Source of the DNA: Clavibacter michiganensis
GTDB lineage: Bacteria; Actinomycetota; Actinomycetes; Actinomycetales; Microbacteriaceae
DNA: 64,000 nt
Reading direction: 5' to 3'
Assembly (NCBI RefSeq): GCF_016907085.1
Contig: NZ_JAFBBJ010000001.1
Span: forward strand, 3,162,001-3,226,000
In this document: positions 17,469 to 27,285 of the stretch, in pieces
How the letters are laid out: every line of letters starts with the position of its first letter
Numbering within the stretch: position 1 is the first letter of the stretch
Made by a program: the position numbers and the translations under genes
The notes under the pieces: generated by a model
Told to the model about the DNA's origin: nothing
The model's database searches: none
Seen by the model: the letters and a program-made list of their open reading frames with translations, nothing else

Positions 17469-17509
17469 CTCCTTTTAACACGTGCAGGCTGCCGTGCAGG
17501 CGACGCCCA

Positions 17510-17515
17510 TAGGCT
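17510..17515 (+). promoter_or_regulatory. -10 element TAGGCT, leaderless start of pta
   Basis: TAGGCT, then 7 nt, then the ATG at 17523. No ribosome-binding site is visible, in keeping with a leaderless mRNA. Confidence 0.5.
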
Positions 17516-17522
17516 TGCGGGC

Positions 17523-19640
17523 ATGGCTCGGAGCATCTACATCACGTCCGCCGAAGGGCACTCGGGCAAGTCGACGGTCGCGCTGGGCGTGCTCGACACC
17601 CTCACCCACCAGATCCAGCGCGTGGGCGTGTTCCGGCCCCTCGCCCGCTCCATCGTCGAGCGCGACTACGTGCTCGAGGCGCTGCTCTCGCACGACGGCG
17701 TCGAGCTCGACTACGACGAGTGCGTGGGCGTCACCTACGACGACGTGCACGCGGATCCCGAGGCCGCGCTCTCGCGCATCGTGGAGCGCTACAAGGCCGT
17801 CGAGGCGAAGTGCGATGCGGTCGTCATCGTCGGCAGCGACTACACCGACGTCGGCAGCCCCACCGAGCTGTCCTTCAACGCGCGCATCGCCGCGAACCTC
17901 GGCGCCCCCGTGCTCCTCGTGCTGACGGGCCGCCGCACCGACGAGACCGGCGGCCGCAGCCCCGACGAGATGCGCCAGATCGCCGACCTCGCCATCCCCG
18001 AGCTCGTGACCGCGCACGCCGGCCTCCTCGGCGTGGTCGTGAACCGCGCCGACCCCGAGCAGCTCGACGCCATCACGGCCGCGATCCCCGCCGCCGTCCC
18101 CGCGTCGCTCCAGGCGAAGGCGTCGCACGTGCCCGTCTGGGCGATCCCGGAGGACGCGTTCCTCGTCGCCCCCACCGTCGCCGAGCTGCTCGACGCCGTC
18201 GACGGCACGCTCGTCAAGGGCGACCAGGCGCTCCTCAGCCGCGAGGCGCTCGGCGTGGTCGTCTCCGCCATGTCGATGGAGAACGTGCTCGCGCGCCTCA
18301 CCGAGGGCGCCATCGTCGTGATCCCCGGCGACCGCAGCGAGGTCCTCCTGGGCGTGCTCACGGCGCATGCCTCCGAGACCTTCCCCACGGTCGCGGGCAT
18401 CGTGCTCAACGGCGGGTTCGCGCTGTCGCCCACCATCGAGACGCTCGTCGCCGGGCTCGACCAGACCCTGCCGATCATCTCCACCGAGCTCGGCACCTAC
18501 GAGACCGCGAAGCGCATCACGCAGACCCGCGGCCGGCTCTCGCCCGAGTCCACCCGCAAGATGGACACGGCGCTCGCCGCGTTCGAGCAGCACGTTGACA
18601 CGTCCCGCCTGCTCGAGCTCCTCGACGTCAGCCGCTCCGACGTGGTCACGCCGCTCATGTTCGAGTACGGCCTCATCGAGCGGGCCAGGAAGGCCGGCAA
18701 GCGCATCGTGCTGCCCGAGGGCACCGACGACCGCGTGCTGCGCGCCGCCGGCACGATCCTCAGCCGCGGCATCGCCGACGTCACGATCCTCGGCGAGGAG
18801 ATCGAGGTCCGCTCGCGCGCCATCGGCCTCGGCATCGACATCGGCCGCGCGACCGTGCTCAGCCCGTTCGACGCCGTGCTCCGCGAGCGCTTCGCCGAGG
18901 AGTACGTGCGCCTCCGGGCCCACAAGGGCATGGTGCTCGACATCGCGCGCGAGACCGTCACCGACGTCTCCTACTTCGGCACGATGATGGTGCAGCTCGG
19001 GCTCGCCGACGGCATGGTCTCCGGTGCCGCGCACACGACGGCGCACACCATCCGGCCGGGCTTCGAGATCATCAAGACCACCGAGGGCGTCTCCGTCGTC
19101 TCGTCCGTGTTCCTCATGGCGCTCGCCGACCGCGTGCTCGTCTACGGCGACTGCGCCGTGAACCCGGATCCCACGGCCGACCAGCTCGCCGACATCGCCA
19201 TCTCCTCGGCGGAGACCGCGGCGCAGTTCGGCATCGAGCCGCGCATCGCGATGCTGTCGTACTCGACGGGGGAGTCGGGCGCCGGCGCCGACGTGGAGAA
19301 GGTGCGCCAGGCCACCGCGCGCGTCAGGGAGCTGCGGCCGGACCTCGCGGTCGAGGGCCCCATCCAGTACGACGCGGCGGCGGACGCGGCGGTCGCCGCC
19401 ACGAAGATGCCCGGCTCCGCGGTCGCCGGCCGCGCGACGGTGTTCATCTTCCCGGACCTCAACACGGGCAACAACACCTACAAGGCCGTGCAGCGCTCGG
19501 CCGGCGCGGTCGCCATCGGGCCCGTGCTGCAGGGGCTCCGCAAGCCCATCAACGACCTCTCGCGCGGTGCGCTCGTGCAGGACATCGTCAACACCGTCGC
19601 CATCACCGCCATCCAGGCCGAGGGGATCGAGGCGGGCTGA
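17523..19640 (+). CDS. pta: Phosphate acetyltransferase
   Basis: 705 residues, the long Pta type. It interconverts acetyl-CoA and acetyl phosphate. The N-terminal BioD-like P-loop domain starts SAEGHSGKSTVALG, a DRTGG-like middle follows, and the catalytic PTA_PTB domain occupies about residues 380-705 (RIVLPEGTDDRVLRAA, ISSAETAAQFGIEPRIAMLSYSTG). The chosen ATG gives the conserved MARSIYITSAEG start. ackA follows after 54 bases, forming the acetate overflow pathway. Confidence 0.97.
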   Translation: MARSIYITSAEGHSGKSTVALGVLDTLTHQIQRVGVFRPLARSIVERDYVLEALLSHDGVELDYDECVGVTYDDVHADPEAALSRIVERYKAVEAKCDAVVIVGSDYTDVGSPTELSFNARIAANLGAPVLLVLTGRRTDETGGRSPDEMRQIADLAIPELVTAHAGLLGVVVNRADPEQLDAITAAIPAAVPASLQAKASHVPVWAIPEDAFLVAPTVAELLDAVDGTLVKGDQALLSREALGVVVSAMSMENVLARLTEGAIVVIPGDRSEVLLGVLTAHASETFPTVAGIVLNGGFALSPTIETLVAGLDQTLPIISTELGTYETAKRITQTRGRLSPESTRKMDTALAAFEQHVDTSRLLELLDVSRSDVVTPLMFEYGLIERARKAGKRIVLPEGTDDRVLRAAGTILSRGIADVTILGEEIEVRSRAIGLGIDIGRATVLSPFDAVLRERFAEEYVRLRAHKGMVLDIARETVTDVSYFGTMMVQLGLADGMVSGAAHTTAHTIRPGFEIIKTTEGVSVVSSVFLMALADRVLVYGDCAVNPDPTADQLADIAISSAETAAQFGIEPRIAMLSYSTGESGAGADVEKVRQATARVRELRPDLAVEGPIQYDAAADAAVAATKMPGSAVAGRATVFIFPDLNTGNNTYKAVQRSAGAVAIGPVLQGLRKPINDLSRGALVQDIVNTVAITAIQAEGIEAG

Positions 19641-19694
19641 GGCCCGTCCGTCCCGTCGTCCGTCCCGCCCGCCCCACCCGTCAGGAGCCCGCCC

Positions 19695-20885
19695 GTGCCC
19701 GTTGTCCTCGTCGTCAACTCCGGATCGTCGTCGTTCAAGTACCAGCTCATCGAGATGGACACGGAATCCGTGCTCGCGTCCGGGCTCGTGGAGCGCATCG
19801 GCGAGCCGACCGGATCCACCCGGCACAAGGCCGGCGGGGACTCGTGGGTGCGCGAGCTGCCCATCGCCGACCACACCGCCGGCTTCCAGGCGATGCTCGA
19901 CGCGTTCGCCGAGCACGGCCCGTCGCTCGAGGAGGGTCCGCCCGTCGCGGTCGGCCACCGCGTCGTGCACGGCGGCGACGTGTTCGTCGAGCCGACCGTG
20001 GTCACGGATCAGGTGAAGGCCGACATCGACGACCTCTCCGCGCTCGCGCCGCTGCACAACCCGGGCGCGCTGCAGGGGATCGCGGCGGCGCAGAGCGCGT
20101 TCCCCGACGTCCCGCACGTGGCCGTCTTCGACACCGCGTTCCACCAGACGCTGCCGGCCGAGGCGTACACGTACGCGATCGACCGGGAGCTCGCGGCCGC
20201 GCACCGCATACGCCGCTACGGCTTCCACGGCACGAGCCACAAGTACGTCTCCGAGGCCGCCGCGCGTCTGCTCGGGAAGCCGCTGGAGGAGACGCGGATC
20301 ATCGTGCTGCACCTCGGCAACGGCGCGTCCGCCGCCGCGGTGCAGGGCGGGCGCTCCATCGACACGTCCATGGGCCTCACCCCGCTCGAGGGCCTCGTGA
20401 TGGGGACGCGCTCCGGCGACATCGACCCCGCGATCCTCTTCCACCTCGCCCGCCACACCGACCTCGGGCTCGACGACCTCGAGACGCTGCTCAACCGGAA
20501 GAGCGGCCTGCTCGGGCTCACCGGGCTCGGCGACATGCGCGACGTGCAGCGTGCCGCGGCCGACGGCGACGAGGCCGCGCAGACCGCCCTCGGGGTCTAC
20601 CGGCACCGGATCCGCCACTACGTCGGCGCGTACGCGGCGCAGCTCGGCGGAGTGGACGCGGTCGTCTTCACCGCGGGCGTCGGCGAGAACAACCCGCTCG
20701 TGCGGCGGCGCTCGCTCGCCGGGCTCGAGTTCATGGGCATCGGGATCGACGACGACCGCAACGAGCTGATCAGCTCCGAGGCGCGCTTCGTGAGCCCCGA
20801 GGGGTCGCCCGTCGCGGTGCTCGTGATCCCGACGGACGAGGAGCTCGAGATCGCCCGGCAGTCGCTCGCGGCCACCGCGGACTGA
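19695..20885 (+). CDS. ackA: Acetate kinase
   Basis: 396 residues. It makes ATP and acetate from acetyl phosphate, the step after Pta. Signature segments: VVLVVNSGSSSFKYQL at the N terminus, AVFDTAFHQTLP and RRYGFHGTSHKYVS in the middle, and VVFTAGVGENNPLVR near the end. A GTG start follows AGGAG. A strong hairpin lies 29 bases after the stop. Confidence 0.97.
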   Translation: MPVVLVVNSGSSSFKYQLIEMDTESVLASGLVERIGEPTGSTRHKAGGDSWVRELPIADHTAGFQAMLDAFAEHGPSLEEGPPVAVGHRVVHGGDVFVEPTVVTDQVKADIDDLSALAPLHNPGALQGIAAAQSAFPDVPHVAVFDTAFHQTLPAEAYTYAIDRELAAAHRIRRYGFHGTSHKYVSEAAARLLGKPLEETRIIVLHLGNGASAAAVQGGRSIDTSMGLTPLEGLVMGTRSGDIDPAILFHLARHTDLGLDDLETLLNRKSGLLGLTGLGDMRDVQRAAADGDEAAQTALGVYRHRIRHYVGAYAAQLGGVDAVVFTAGVGENNPLVRRRSLAGLEFMGIGIDDDRNELISSEARFVSPEGSPVAVLVIPTDEELEIARQSLAATAD

Positions 20886-20913
20886 CCCGGCCGCTCCCTC
20901 CGCAGCACGCCCT

Positions 20914-20945
20914 GAGGCCCGCGATCCCATCGGATCGCGGGCCTC
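20914..20945. terminator. Terminator of pta-ackA
   Basis: A perfect 14-bp stem (20914-20927 with 20932-20945) with a 4-nt loop, followed by a short pyrimidine run. Confidence 0.85.
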
Positions 20946-21163
20946 GTCTCGTGCTGCCCGGCCGTGCGGATCAGTAGCGGCACTGGGATGCCTACTGACC
21001 CGACTGCGTGGCCCGCGCCCGCGCACACCAGTGCCGCGCAGTGTTGTCCGCCCCGCGAGCGGATGCGAGCCTTCGATGACCGTGGGTGTGGTGGGGGCCG
21101 CCCCGCGGGGAGCACGGCTGCGCCCCACGAGCGCGGCCGGCCATGCAATCGAGGGGAACGCAG

Positions 21164-24100
21164 ATGGCACTACACATGCCCAGCCGCAGAAGCAGGCTGG
21201 CGACCGCGACGGCCTTCGGGCTCGCCGCGGCGATCGTCGCGTTCGGGGGCACCGCGCCCGCGAACGCCGCACCGGGGGACACGGCGGAGGCCGAAGGCCG
21301 CTTCCTGACCCTGACGGGCGTCCCGCAGGTGATCGCCCTCGACGGCGCGTACGCCTCCTACGGGCCCGGCGACACCGCCGCGCAGGTGGAGAACGCGCCG
21401 CTGGACGTGAGCGTCCTCGGCGGTCTCGCCAACGCGCAGCTCGCGGCCGGCGTCACGCTCGGCTCCCTCCTCGACCTGGACCAGGCGGCTTCGGCCGGCG
21501 TGCTGCAGCAGTACGCGTCCGCGGGACCGGCCGGCGCCACGGGCGCGGCCGGAGCCGTGTCGGACAGCGGGGCCATCACGGTCGGCCAGGGCGGCGGACA
21601 GCAGACGGTCATCGACCTCGGCTCGACCATCGCCTCGATCGGCGCCGAGGGCGCCCTCTCCGATCTCTCGCTGCGCTTCGGCGCGATCTCCTCCACCGTC
21701 ACGTCGACGGGCACCGGCACGCCGGCCTCGGACTACGACATCGCCTCGGCCGAGGCCGTGCTCGCGAGCCCGCTGGTCGCGGAGATCAGCTCGCGGCTCA
21801 CGACGGCCGTGAACGGGATCGCGCCCGGCATCGCCGGCTCGGTGGACGTCTCCGCCGCCACGGGCCCCCTACTCCAGAGCATCCTCGGGGAGAACGTGCT
21901 CACCGCGGCCCTCCAGGTCGGGACCCCCACGGTCACCGCGACGGCGAACGTGAACACGGCCGCCGTCGTGCAGGCCGCGCTCGCGCAGCCCCTGACGAAC
22001 GAGGACGGCACGGTCTCGATCGATGTGTCCACCGGCACCATCACGGTGGACCTCGACCGGATCCAGACGCTCAACGACCGAACCCCCGGCGCGTCGATCC
22101 TGACCTCGGCGATCCTCGCGGACGTCGTCGACTCGGCGATCACGGACATCTTCACGGACGTGCTGCCGAACCGCCTGGTGACCGCGCTCCGCGCCTCCAC
22201 CACGGTGGACGTCGCCGTCACCGCGCCGCTCACGACGCGGGTGCTGAACGCGAACGTGAACGCGGGCACGCTCGGCGTGGACGTGAACCTGTCGCTCGAC
22301 CGCCTCCTCGGCGGCACGACCGGCACGGCGCCCACCATCAGCCTCGCCCGCACCGCGCTGCTGCCGCCGCTGAACGCGACGGTGGACCTCGCGCTGCTCA
22401 CGCCGCTGTTCGACGACCTCGTCACCGGCCTCATCGGCGCGAACGCCGACACCGACCTGCTGCCGGCCGTGGGCACCGCGCTCTCCGGCGTCAGCACGGG
22501 CGTCATCACGGCGCTCGCCCCGGCCTTCGCGGTCGTCGACCAGGTGGTGCGCCTCACGGTCAACGAGCAGACGCCGGATGCCTTCATCGACGGGGACGGC
22601 GTCGACGCCGGATCCTCGTCGGTCACCGCGCTGCGCGTCACGCTCCTGGGGGACGGGCCGACCATCGACCTGGCCCGCTCCACCGTGCGCGCCGTGCCGG
22701 CCCCCGTCGCCGACGACGTGACCATCGCGTCGCCGACGCCGAACCAGGTGATCGAGCTGGCGGACGGGGAGACGACCGTGGTCGTCCCCGTCACCGGCAC
22801 CGCCGACCCCGACGCCGAGGTCACGCTGACCGTCGGCGGCCAGACGGTCGGGCCGGTCCCGGTCGGACCCGGGAACGCGTACACGCTCACCCCGCCGGCC
22901 CTCCCGGCCGGCACCTACACGGCGACGGTCACGCAGACGGTCGGCGGACAGGCCGCGGGCTCCGAGACGGTGACCTTCACCATCGCGCCGGCCCTGACCC
23001 CCCTGACCATCGCGACGCCGAGGCCGGGCCAGGTCTTCCTGACCACCGCGGCCGACCCGACGGTCGACGTGCCCGTGGAGGGCGCGGCGGACCCGCGCGC
23101 CACGGTCACCGTGACGATCCCCGGCCAGCCCACGCAGACCGAGCCGGTCGGCGTCGACGGCCTCTACGACGTGGCGTTCGCCGACCTCGCGGTCGGCACG
23201 TACACGGCGACGGTCACGCAGGCGATCGACGGCGTGATCCGCGGGACGGAGACGGTGACCTTCACGGTCGGCGCCCCCGCCGTCGCGGTGACCATCACGT
23301 CGCCGGATGACGACGACCAGATCCTCGGCGCCGGCGCCGTGCCGACGGCCGACGTCCCCGTGACCGGTGCCGCCGACCCGCGCGCCAGCGTGACGGTGAC
23401 GATCCCCGGCCAGGACCCCCAGACGGAGCTCGTCGGCGACGACGGGGTCTACGACGTGGCCTTCGCCGACCTCCCCGTCGGCACCTACACGGCGACCGCG
23501 ACCCAGACGATCGGCGGCACCGCCGCCGGATCGGACACGGTCACCTTCTCCGTCATCGCCCCGGCCGTCGCCGTGGTCATCGACACCCCGACCGACGGGC
23601 AGGACTTCGTCGTCCCGGCCGGCGGCACCGCGGTGCCCGTGACCGTCAGCGGCAGCGCTGACCCGCGTGGATCCGTGCTCATCGCGGTCACGGGCCAGAC
23701 GCCGGTCACGCAGGTGGTCGGAGACGACGGCCGCTTCGAGGCGACGTTCCCGGGTCTCACGGCCGCGGAGTACACCGCGACGGTGACGCAGACCATCGGA
23801 GGCACCGCTGCCGGCTCGGACACGGCTGACTTCACCGTCACCGTGGCCGGTGTCGACCAGGTCGTCATCGAGACCCCGGGGGACGGCGACTTCCTCCCGC
23901 TGCCGGACGGGGACACCACCGTCTCCGTCCCGGTGACGGGCACGGCCGACCCCGACGCCACCGTCACCCTGACGGTCGGCGACACGACGACGGATCCGGT
24001 GGACGTGGACGACGACGGCGACTTCTCGCTGGCGACGCCCGACCTGCCCTCCGGCACCTACACGGGCATCGTCACGCAGACGATCGGCGGCGTCGCCGTC

Positions 24101-26236
24101 GGCACCGACACCGTGACCTTCACGATCGGCGTGCCCGTGGTCATCGACTCGCCGTTCGACTTCCAGGTCTTCCCGCTGAACGGCGGGGCGACCACCCGGG
24201 ACGTGCCCATCTCCGGCACGGCCGACCCGCTGGGGACGGTGACGGTCTCCATCGTGGGGCTCGACCCGATCACCACGGAGGTGGACGAGGACGGGAACTA
24301 CTCGGTGACGTTCTTCGGCCTGGAGCGCGGATCCTACGAGGCGATCGCGACGCAGACCATCGGCGGCGCTCCTGCCGGCGATGCGACGGTCGAGTTCGAC
24401 GTCGGCGTGGACGGCGAGGAGGGTGTCGACTCCGACGCCGTGGCCGCGGTCGACGTGGACGGCGACGGCACCGACGGGACCGACGGCGGTGTGGACGCGG
24501 ATGGCGGCACGGACGCTGACGCGGTCGACGCCGACGGCGCTGCGGACGCGGCTGGTGCTGACGCGACGGATGCCGCTGGCACGGACGCGACGGATGCTGC
24601 TGGTACGGATGCGACCGACGCTGCTGGTACGGATGCGACGGATGCTGCTGGTACGGATGCGACGGATGCTGCTGGTACGGATGCGACCGACGCTGCTGGT
24701 ACTGACGTGACCGATGCCGCTGGCACGGACGCGACGGATGCTGCCGGAACGGACGCGACGGACGCTGCTGGTACTGACGCGACGGATGCTGCCGGAACGG
24801 ACGCCACCGACGCCGCCGGTACCGACGCGACGGATGCCGCTGGCACCGATGCAACGGATGCTGCTGGTACGGATGCGACCGACGCTGCTGGCACGGACGC
24901 GACGGACGCTGCCGGAACCGATGCAACGGATGCTGCTGGTACGGATGCGACCGACGCCGCTGGCGCGGACGCGACCGACGCTGCTGGCGCGGATGCGACT
25001 GATGCTGCTGGCACGGATGCGACTGATGCTGCCGGTACCGACGCCACGGACGCTGCCGGAACGGATGCGACGGACGCTGCCGGAACCGATGCAACGGACG
25101 CGGCTGGCACCGACGCAACGGACGCTGCTGGTACCGACGCGACCGACGCTGCCGGGACGGATGCGACTGATGCTGACGGTACCGACGCGACCGATGCCGC
25201 TGGCACGGACGCGACCGATGCCGCTGGTACCGACGCGACTGATGCCGCTGGTACCGACGCGACCGACGCTGCCGGCACGGACGCGACGGACGCTGCCGGA
25301 ACCGACGCGACGGACGCTGCCGGGACGGATGCAACCGATGCCGCTGGCACCGACGCGACCGATGCCGCTGGCACCGACGCGACCGATGCCGCTGGCACCG
25401 ACGCGACCGACGCCGCTGGCACGGACGCGACGGACGCTGCCGGAACCGATGCGACTGATGCTGCCGGTACCGACGCGACTGACGCTGCTGGCACGGACGC
25501 GACGGACGCTGCCGGAACCGATGCGACTGATGCTGCCGGTACCGACGCGACTGACGCTGCTGGAACGGACGCGACGGACGCTGCCGGAACCGATGCAACG
25601 GATGCTGCTGGCACCGACGCGACTGACGCTGCTGGAACGGACGCGACCGACGCCGCTGGTACCGACGCGACCGACGCCGCTGGTACCGATGCGACCGACG
25701 CGGCCGGAACGGACGCAGCTGACGCCACGGACGCCGCCGACGCGACCGACGGATCCACCGACGGCGGCGACACCCCCACCCGTGCCGTCGTCCGCTTCAC
25801 GGAGCTCGTCCGCGGGAGCGGGTCGGTGCAGATGGTCGACGCCTTCGGCTTCATCCCCGGTGAGACGCTCAACGCGACGGTGTTCTCCACGCCGAAGCCG
25901 CTGACGCCGATGATCGCGGATGCCGATGGACGCGCGACGTTCATGTTCGAGATCGGTCCGGACTTCGAGCTCGGTGACCACCGGGTCGAGGTCATCGGAG
26001 TCGAGTCGGGCATGGCGCAGGAGATGATCACGCGGTTCCGCGTGGTGGGATCCACCGTCCCGGCGGGCCAGCCCGGCACGCCGATCACCGGGGGCTCCGG
26101 CGGCGGCTACGGCGGCGGGATCCTCCCGGTCACCGGCGGCGACGGCGACGGGATGCTGCTGCTCGGCGGCATCGCGCTCCTGATGATGCTGACCGGCGCC
26201 GGTGCCCTGCACCGCGGCCGCAGCCGACGGGCGTGA
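21164..26236 (+). CDS. Giant LPVTG-anchored surface protein with Ig-like modules and a 48-copy octapeptide stalk
   Basis: 1690 residues. The ATG at 21164 follows GAGGGGA and starts a signal peptide with an Ala-rich core and ANA cleavage near residue 35. Residues about 40-510 resemble a choice-of-anchor G-type head (AEGRFLTLTG opening). About 517-1084 hold six Ig-like modules of roughly 90 residues, each closing with a GTYTATVTQTIGG-like strand. Residues 1131-1514 are 48 copies of G-[TA]-D-A-T-D-A-A. Then comes a C-terminal domain of about 100 residues, LPVTG at 1654-1658, a hydrophobic helix and an RGRSRRA tail, a complete sortase signal. Likely an adhesin or S-layer-like stalk; the ligand is unknown. 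No sortase gene is in the window. Confidence 0.9.
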   Translation: MALHMPSRRSRLATATAFGLAAAIVAFGGTAPANAAPGDTAEAEGRFLTLTGVPQVIALDGAYASYGPGDTAAQVENAPLDVSVLGGLANAQLAAGVTLGSLLDLDQAASAGVLQQYASAGPAGATGAAGAVSDSGAITVGQGGGQQTVIDLGSTIASIGAEGALSDLSLRFGAISSTVTSTGTGTPASDYDIASAEAVLASPLVAEISSRLTTAVNGIAPGIAGSVDVSAATGPLLQSILGENVLTAALQVGTPTVTATANVNTAAVVQAALAQPLTNEDGTVSIDVSTGTITVDLDRIQTLNDRTPGASILTSAILADVVDSAITDIFTDVLPNRLVTALRASTTVDVAVTAPLTTRVLNANVNAGTLGVDVNLSLDRLLGGTTGTAPTISLARTALLPPLNATVDLALLTPLFDDLVTGLIGANADTDLLPAVGTALSGVSTGVITALAPAFAVVDQVVRLTVNEQTPDAFIDGDGVDAGSSSVTALRVTLLGDGPTIDLARSTVRAVPAPVADDVTIASPTPNQVIELADGETTVVVPVTGTADPDAEVTLTVGGQTVGPVPVGPGNAYTLTPPALPAGTYTATVTQTVGGQAAGSETVTFTIAPALTPLTIATPRPGQVFLTTAADPTVDVPVEGAADPRATVTVTIPGQPTQTEPVGVDGLYDVAFADLAVGTYTATVTQAIDGVIRGTETVTFTVGAPAVAVTITSPDDDDQILGAGAVPTADVPVTGAADPRASVTVTIPGQDPQTELVGDDGVYDVAFADLPVGTYTATATQTIGGTAAGSDTVTFSVIAPAVAVVIDTPTDGQDFVVPAGGTAVPVTVSGSADPRGSVLIAVTGQTPVTQVVGDDGRFEATFPGLTAAEYTATVTQTIGGTAAGSDTADFTVTVAGVDQVVIETPGDGDFLPLPDGDTTVSVPVTGTADPDATVTLTVGDTTTDPVDVDDDGDFSLATPDLPSGTYTGIVTQTIGGVAVGTDTVTFTIGVPVVIDSPFDFQVFPLNGGATTRDVPISGTADPLGTVTVSIVGLDPITTEVDEDGNYSVTFFGLERGSYEAIATQTIGGAPAGDATVEFDVGVDGEEGVDSDAVAAVDVDGDGTDGTDGGVDADGGTDADAVDADGAADAAGADATDAAGTDATDAAGTDATDAAGTDATDAAGTDATDAAGTDATDAAGTDVTDAAGTDATDAAGTDATDAAGTDATDAAGTDATDAAGTDATDAAGTDATDAAGTDATDAAGTDATDAAGTDATDAAGTDATDAAGADATDAAGADATDAAGTDATDAAGTDATDAAGTDATDAAGTDATDAAGTDATDAAGTDATDAAGTDATDADGTDATDAAGTDATDAAGTDATDAAGTDATDAAGTDATDAAGTDATDAAGTDATDAAGTDATDAAGTDATDAAGTDATDAAGTDATDAAGTDATDAAGTDATDAAGTDATDAAGTDATDAAGTDATDAAGTDATDAAGTDATDAAGTDATDAAGTDATDAAGTDATDAAGTDATDAAGTDAADATDAADATDGSTDGGDTPTRAVVRFTELVRGSGSVQMVDAFGFIPGETLNATVFSTPKPLTPMIADADGRATFMFEIGPDFELGDHRVEVIGVESGMAQEMITRFRVVGSTVPAGQPGTPITGGSGGGYGGGILPVTGGDGDGMLLLGGIALLMMLTGAGALHRGRSRRA
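24554..25705 (+). repeat. 48 in-register copies of a 24-bp coding repeat
   Basis: Each unit encodes G-T-D-A-T-D-A-A. The period is exactly 24 bases with no indel over 1152 bases, followed by a degenerate tail to about 25745. Units differ mostly at third codon positions. Rare amino-acid changes are Thr to Ala (units 1, 18, 19), Ala to Val in one unit near 24710, and Ala to Asp near 25170. Confidence 0.95.
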
Positions 26237-26263
26237 TCCGCTCGAGCTGAGCGCGATGGGGGC

Positions 26264-26291
26264 GGGCGGTCCGGCGAGAGCCGGGCCGCCC
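26264..26291. terminator. Hairpin after the surface-protein gene
   Basis: A 12-bp stem with one G-T pair (26264-26275 with 26280-26291), loop gaga, 28 bases after the stop. Confidence 0.65.
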
Positions 26292-26385
26292 GCCCGATCC
26301 GCTCCCCATCACGGCGGCACGTCCGGCACGACAGCACGACCCGCACCACGAAGACCCACCCGACGCACGAGGGGGACGGCTCACG

Positions 26386-27285
26386 ATGACCGACACGACC
26401 CACGACCACGACGTGGACCAGGACGACGTCGAGGACGTCGGCGACGACGCCCCCGAGACCGCCGCCCACGACCAGGCCGAGGTCGCGGACGAGGACGCGG
26501 CTCCGGCCGACCCCGCCGACCGCACCCCACCTACTACCCTCACCCGCGGCGCCCGCGTCGGCACGGCCGTCGCGGCCCTCGTCGTCGCGATCTACGTGGC
26601 GACCTCGATACTCATGGTCGTCCCGCAGGGCGACGCCACCCGGGCCCTCACGGCCGCCGCGCGCCCCTACTTCAGCCAGCAGTGGAACGTCTTCGCCCCC
26701 TCGATCCAGAAGACGAACCGCTACCTCCAGATGCAGGCCCAGTGGCGCGACGACTCGGGCGCGCTCGTCAAGAGCGACTGGGTCGACATCACCCGCGCCG
26801 AGTACGAGGCGGGGGAGGGCCGGATCCAGGGATCCCGCACCGTCAAGCAGAGCGCCAACCTGCTCAAGACCTACACGGAGCGGTTCCGGGGCCTCACGCC
26901 CGAGCAGCAGGTGATCGTGCAGGACACCTTCATCCGCCGGGCCGACACCGACTCGGGGTTCGCGGCCAAGACGGCCGTCTCCCTCATCGACCAGCTCTCC
27001 GCCCTCGACGAGGGGAGCCGCGGCCGCGTGATCACGATGCTCCGCGCGGACTACGTGCTGAAGGAGTTCACGACCTACTGGGCCACGGCCTGGTTCGGCC
27101 GCGACATCGAGCGCGTGCGCTGGCGCGTCGCGACCGAGCGGCCCAACGACTTCGCCCACCGGTCCGACGACGAGCAGCAGTTCACCCCCTCCACGCGCAC
27201 CTTCGGGTGGCGCGAGGCGGACGACGTGATCGACCCCCAGGCGCTCAGCGTCTACCAGGGGATCGTGGAGAGGTACGCACGATGA
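26386..27285 (+). CDS. DUF5819 family membrane-anchored protein
   Basis: 299 residues: a very acidic N-terminal tail of about 50 residues, one membrane helix (TAVAALVVAIYVATSILMVV, about 63-82), then an extracytoplasmic or cytoplasmic domain beginning YFSQQWNVFAPSIQKTNRYL, the DUF5819 hallmark. DUF5819 genes are commonly paired with HTTM genes, as here: the ATG of the HTTM gene overlaps the stop (ATGA). The pair probably forms one membrane complex; its activity is unknown. Confidence 0.85.
   Translation: MTDTTHDHDVDQDDVEDVGDDAPETAAHDQAEVADEDAAPADPADRTPPTTLTRGARVGTAVAALVVAIYVATSILMVVPQGDATRALTAAARPYFSQQWNVFAPSIQKTNRYLQMQAQWRDDSGALVKSDWVDITRAEYEAGEGRIQGSRTVKQSANLLKTYTERFRGLTPEQQVIVQDTFIRRADTDSGFAAKTAVSLIDQLSALDEGSRGRVITMLRADYVLKEFTTYWATAWFGRDIERVRWRVATERPNDFAHRSDDEQQFTPSTRTFGWREADDVIDPQALSVYQGIVERYAR

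Noticed and set aside
24554..25705. Tandem repeat considered as a CRISPR array or VNTR in noncoding DNA
   Set aside because: No spacers; units are contiguous, in frame and multiples of three, within a protein gene.
21869..26212. A minus-strand open frame of about 1450 codons opposite the surface protein
   Set aside because: A by-product of the repeat structure and high G+C; rich in Arg/Val/Gly without domains, while the plus strand has a signal peptide, modules and a sortase motif.
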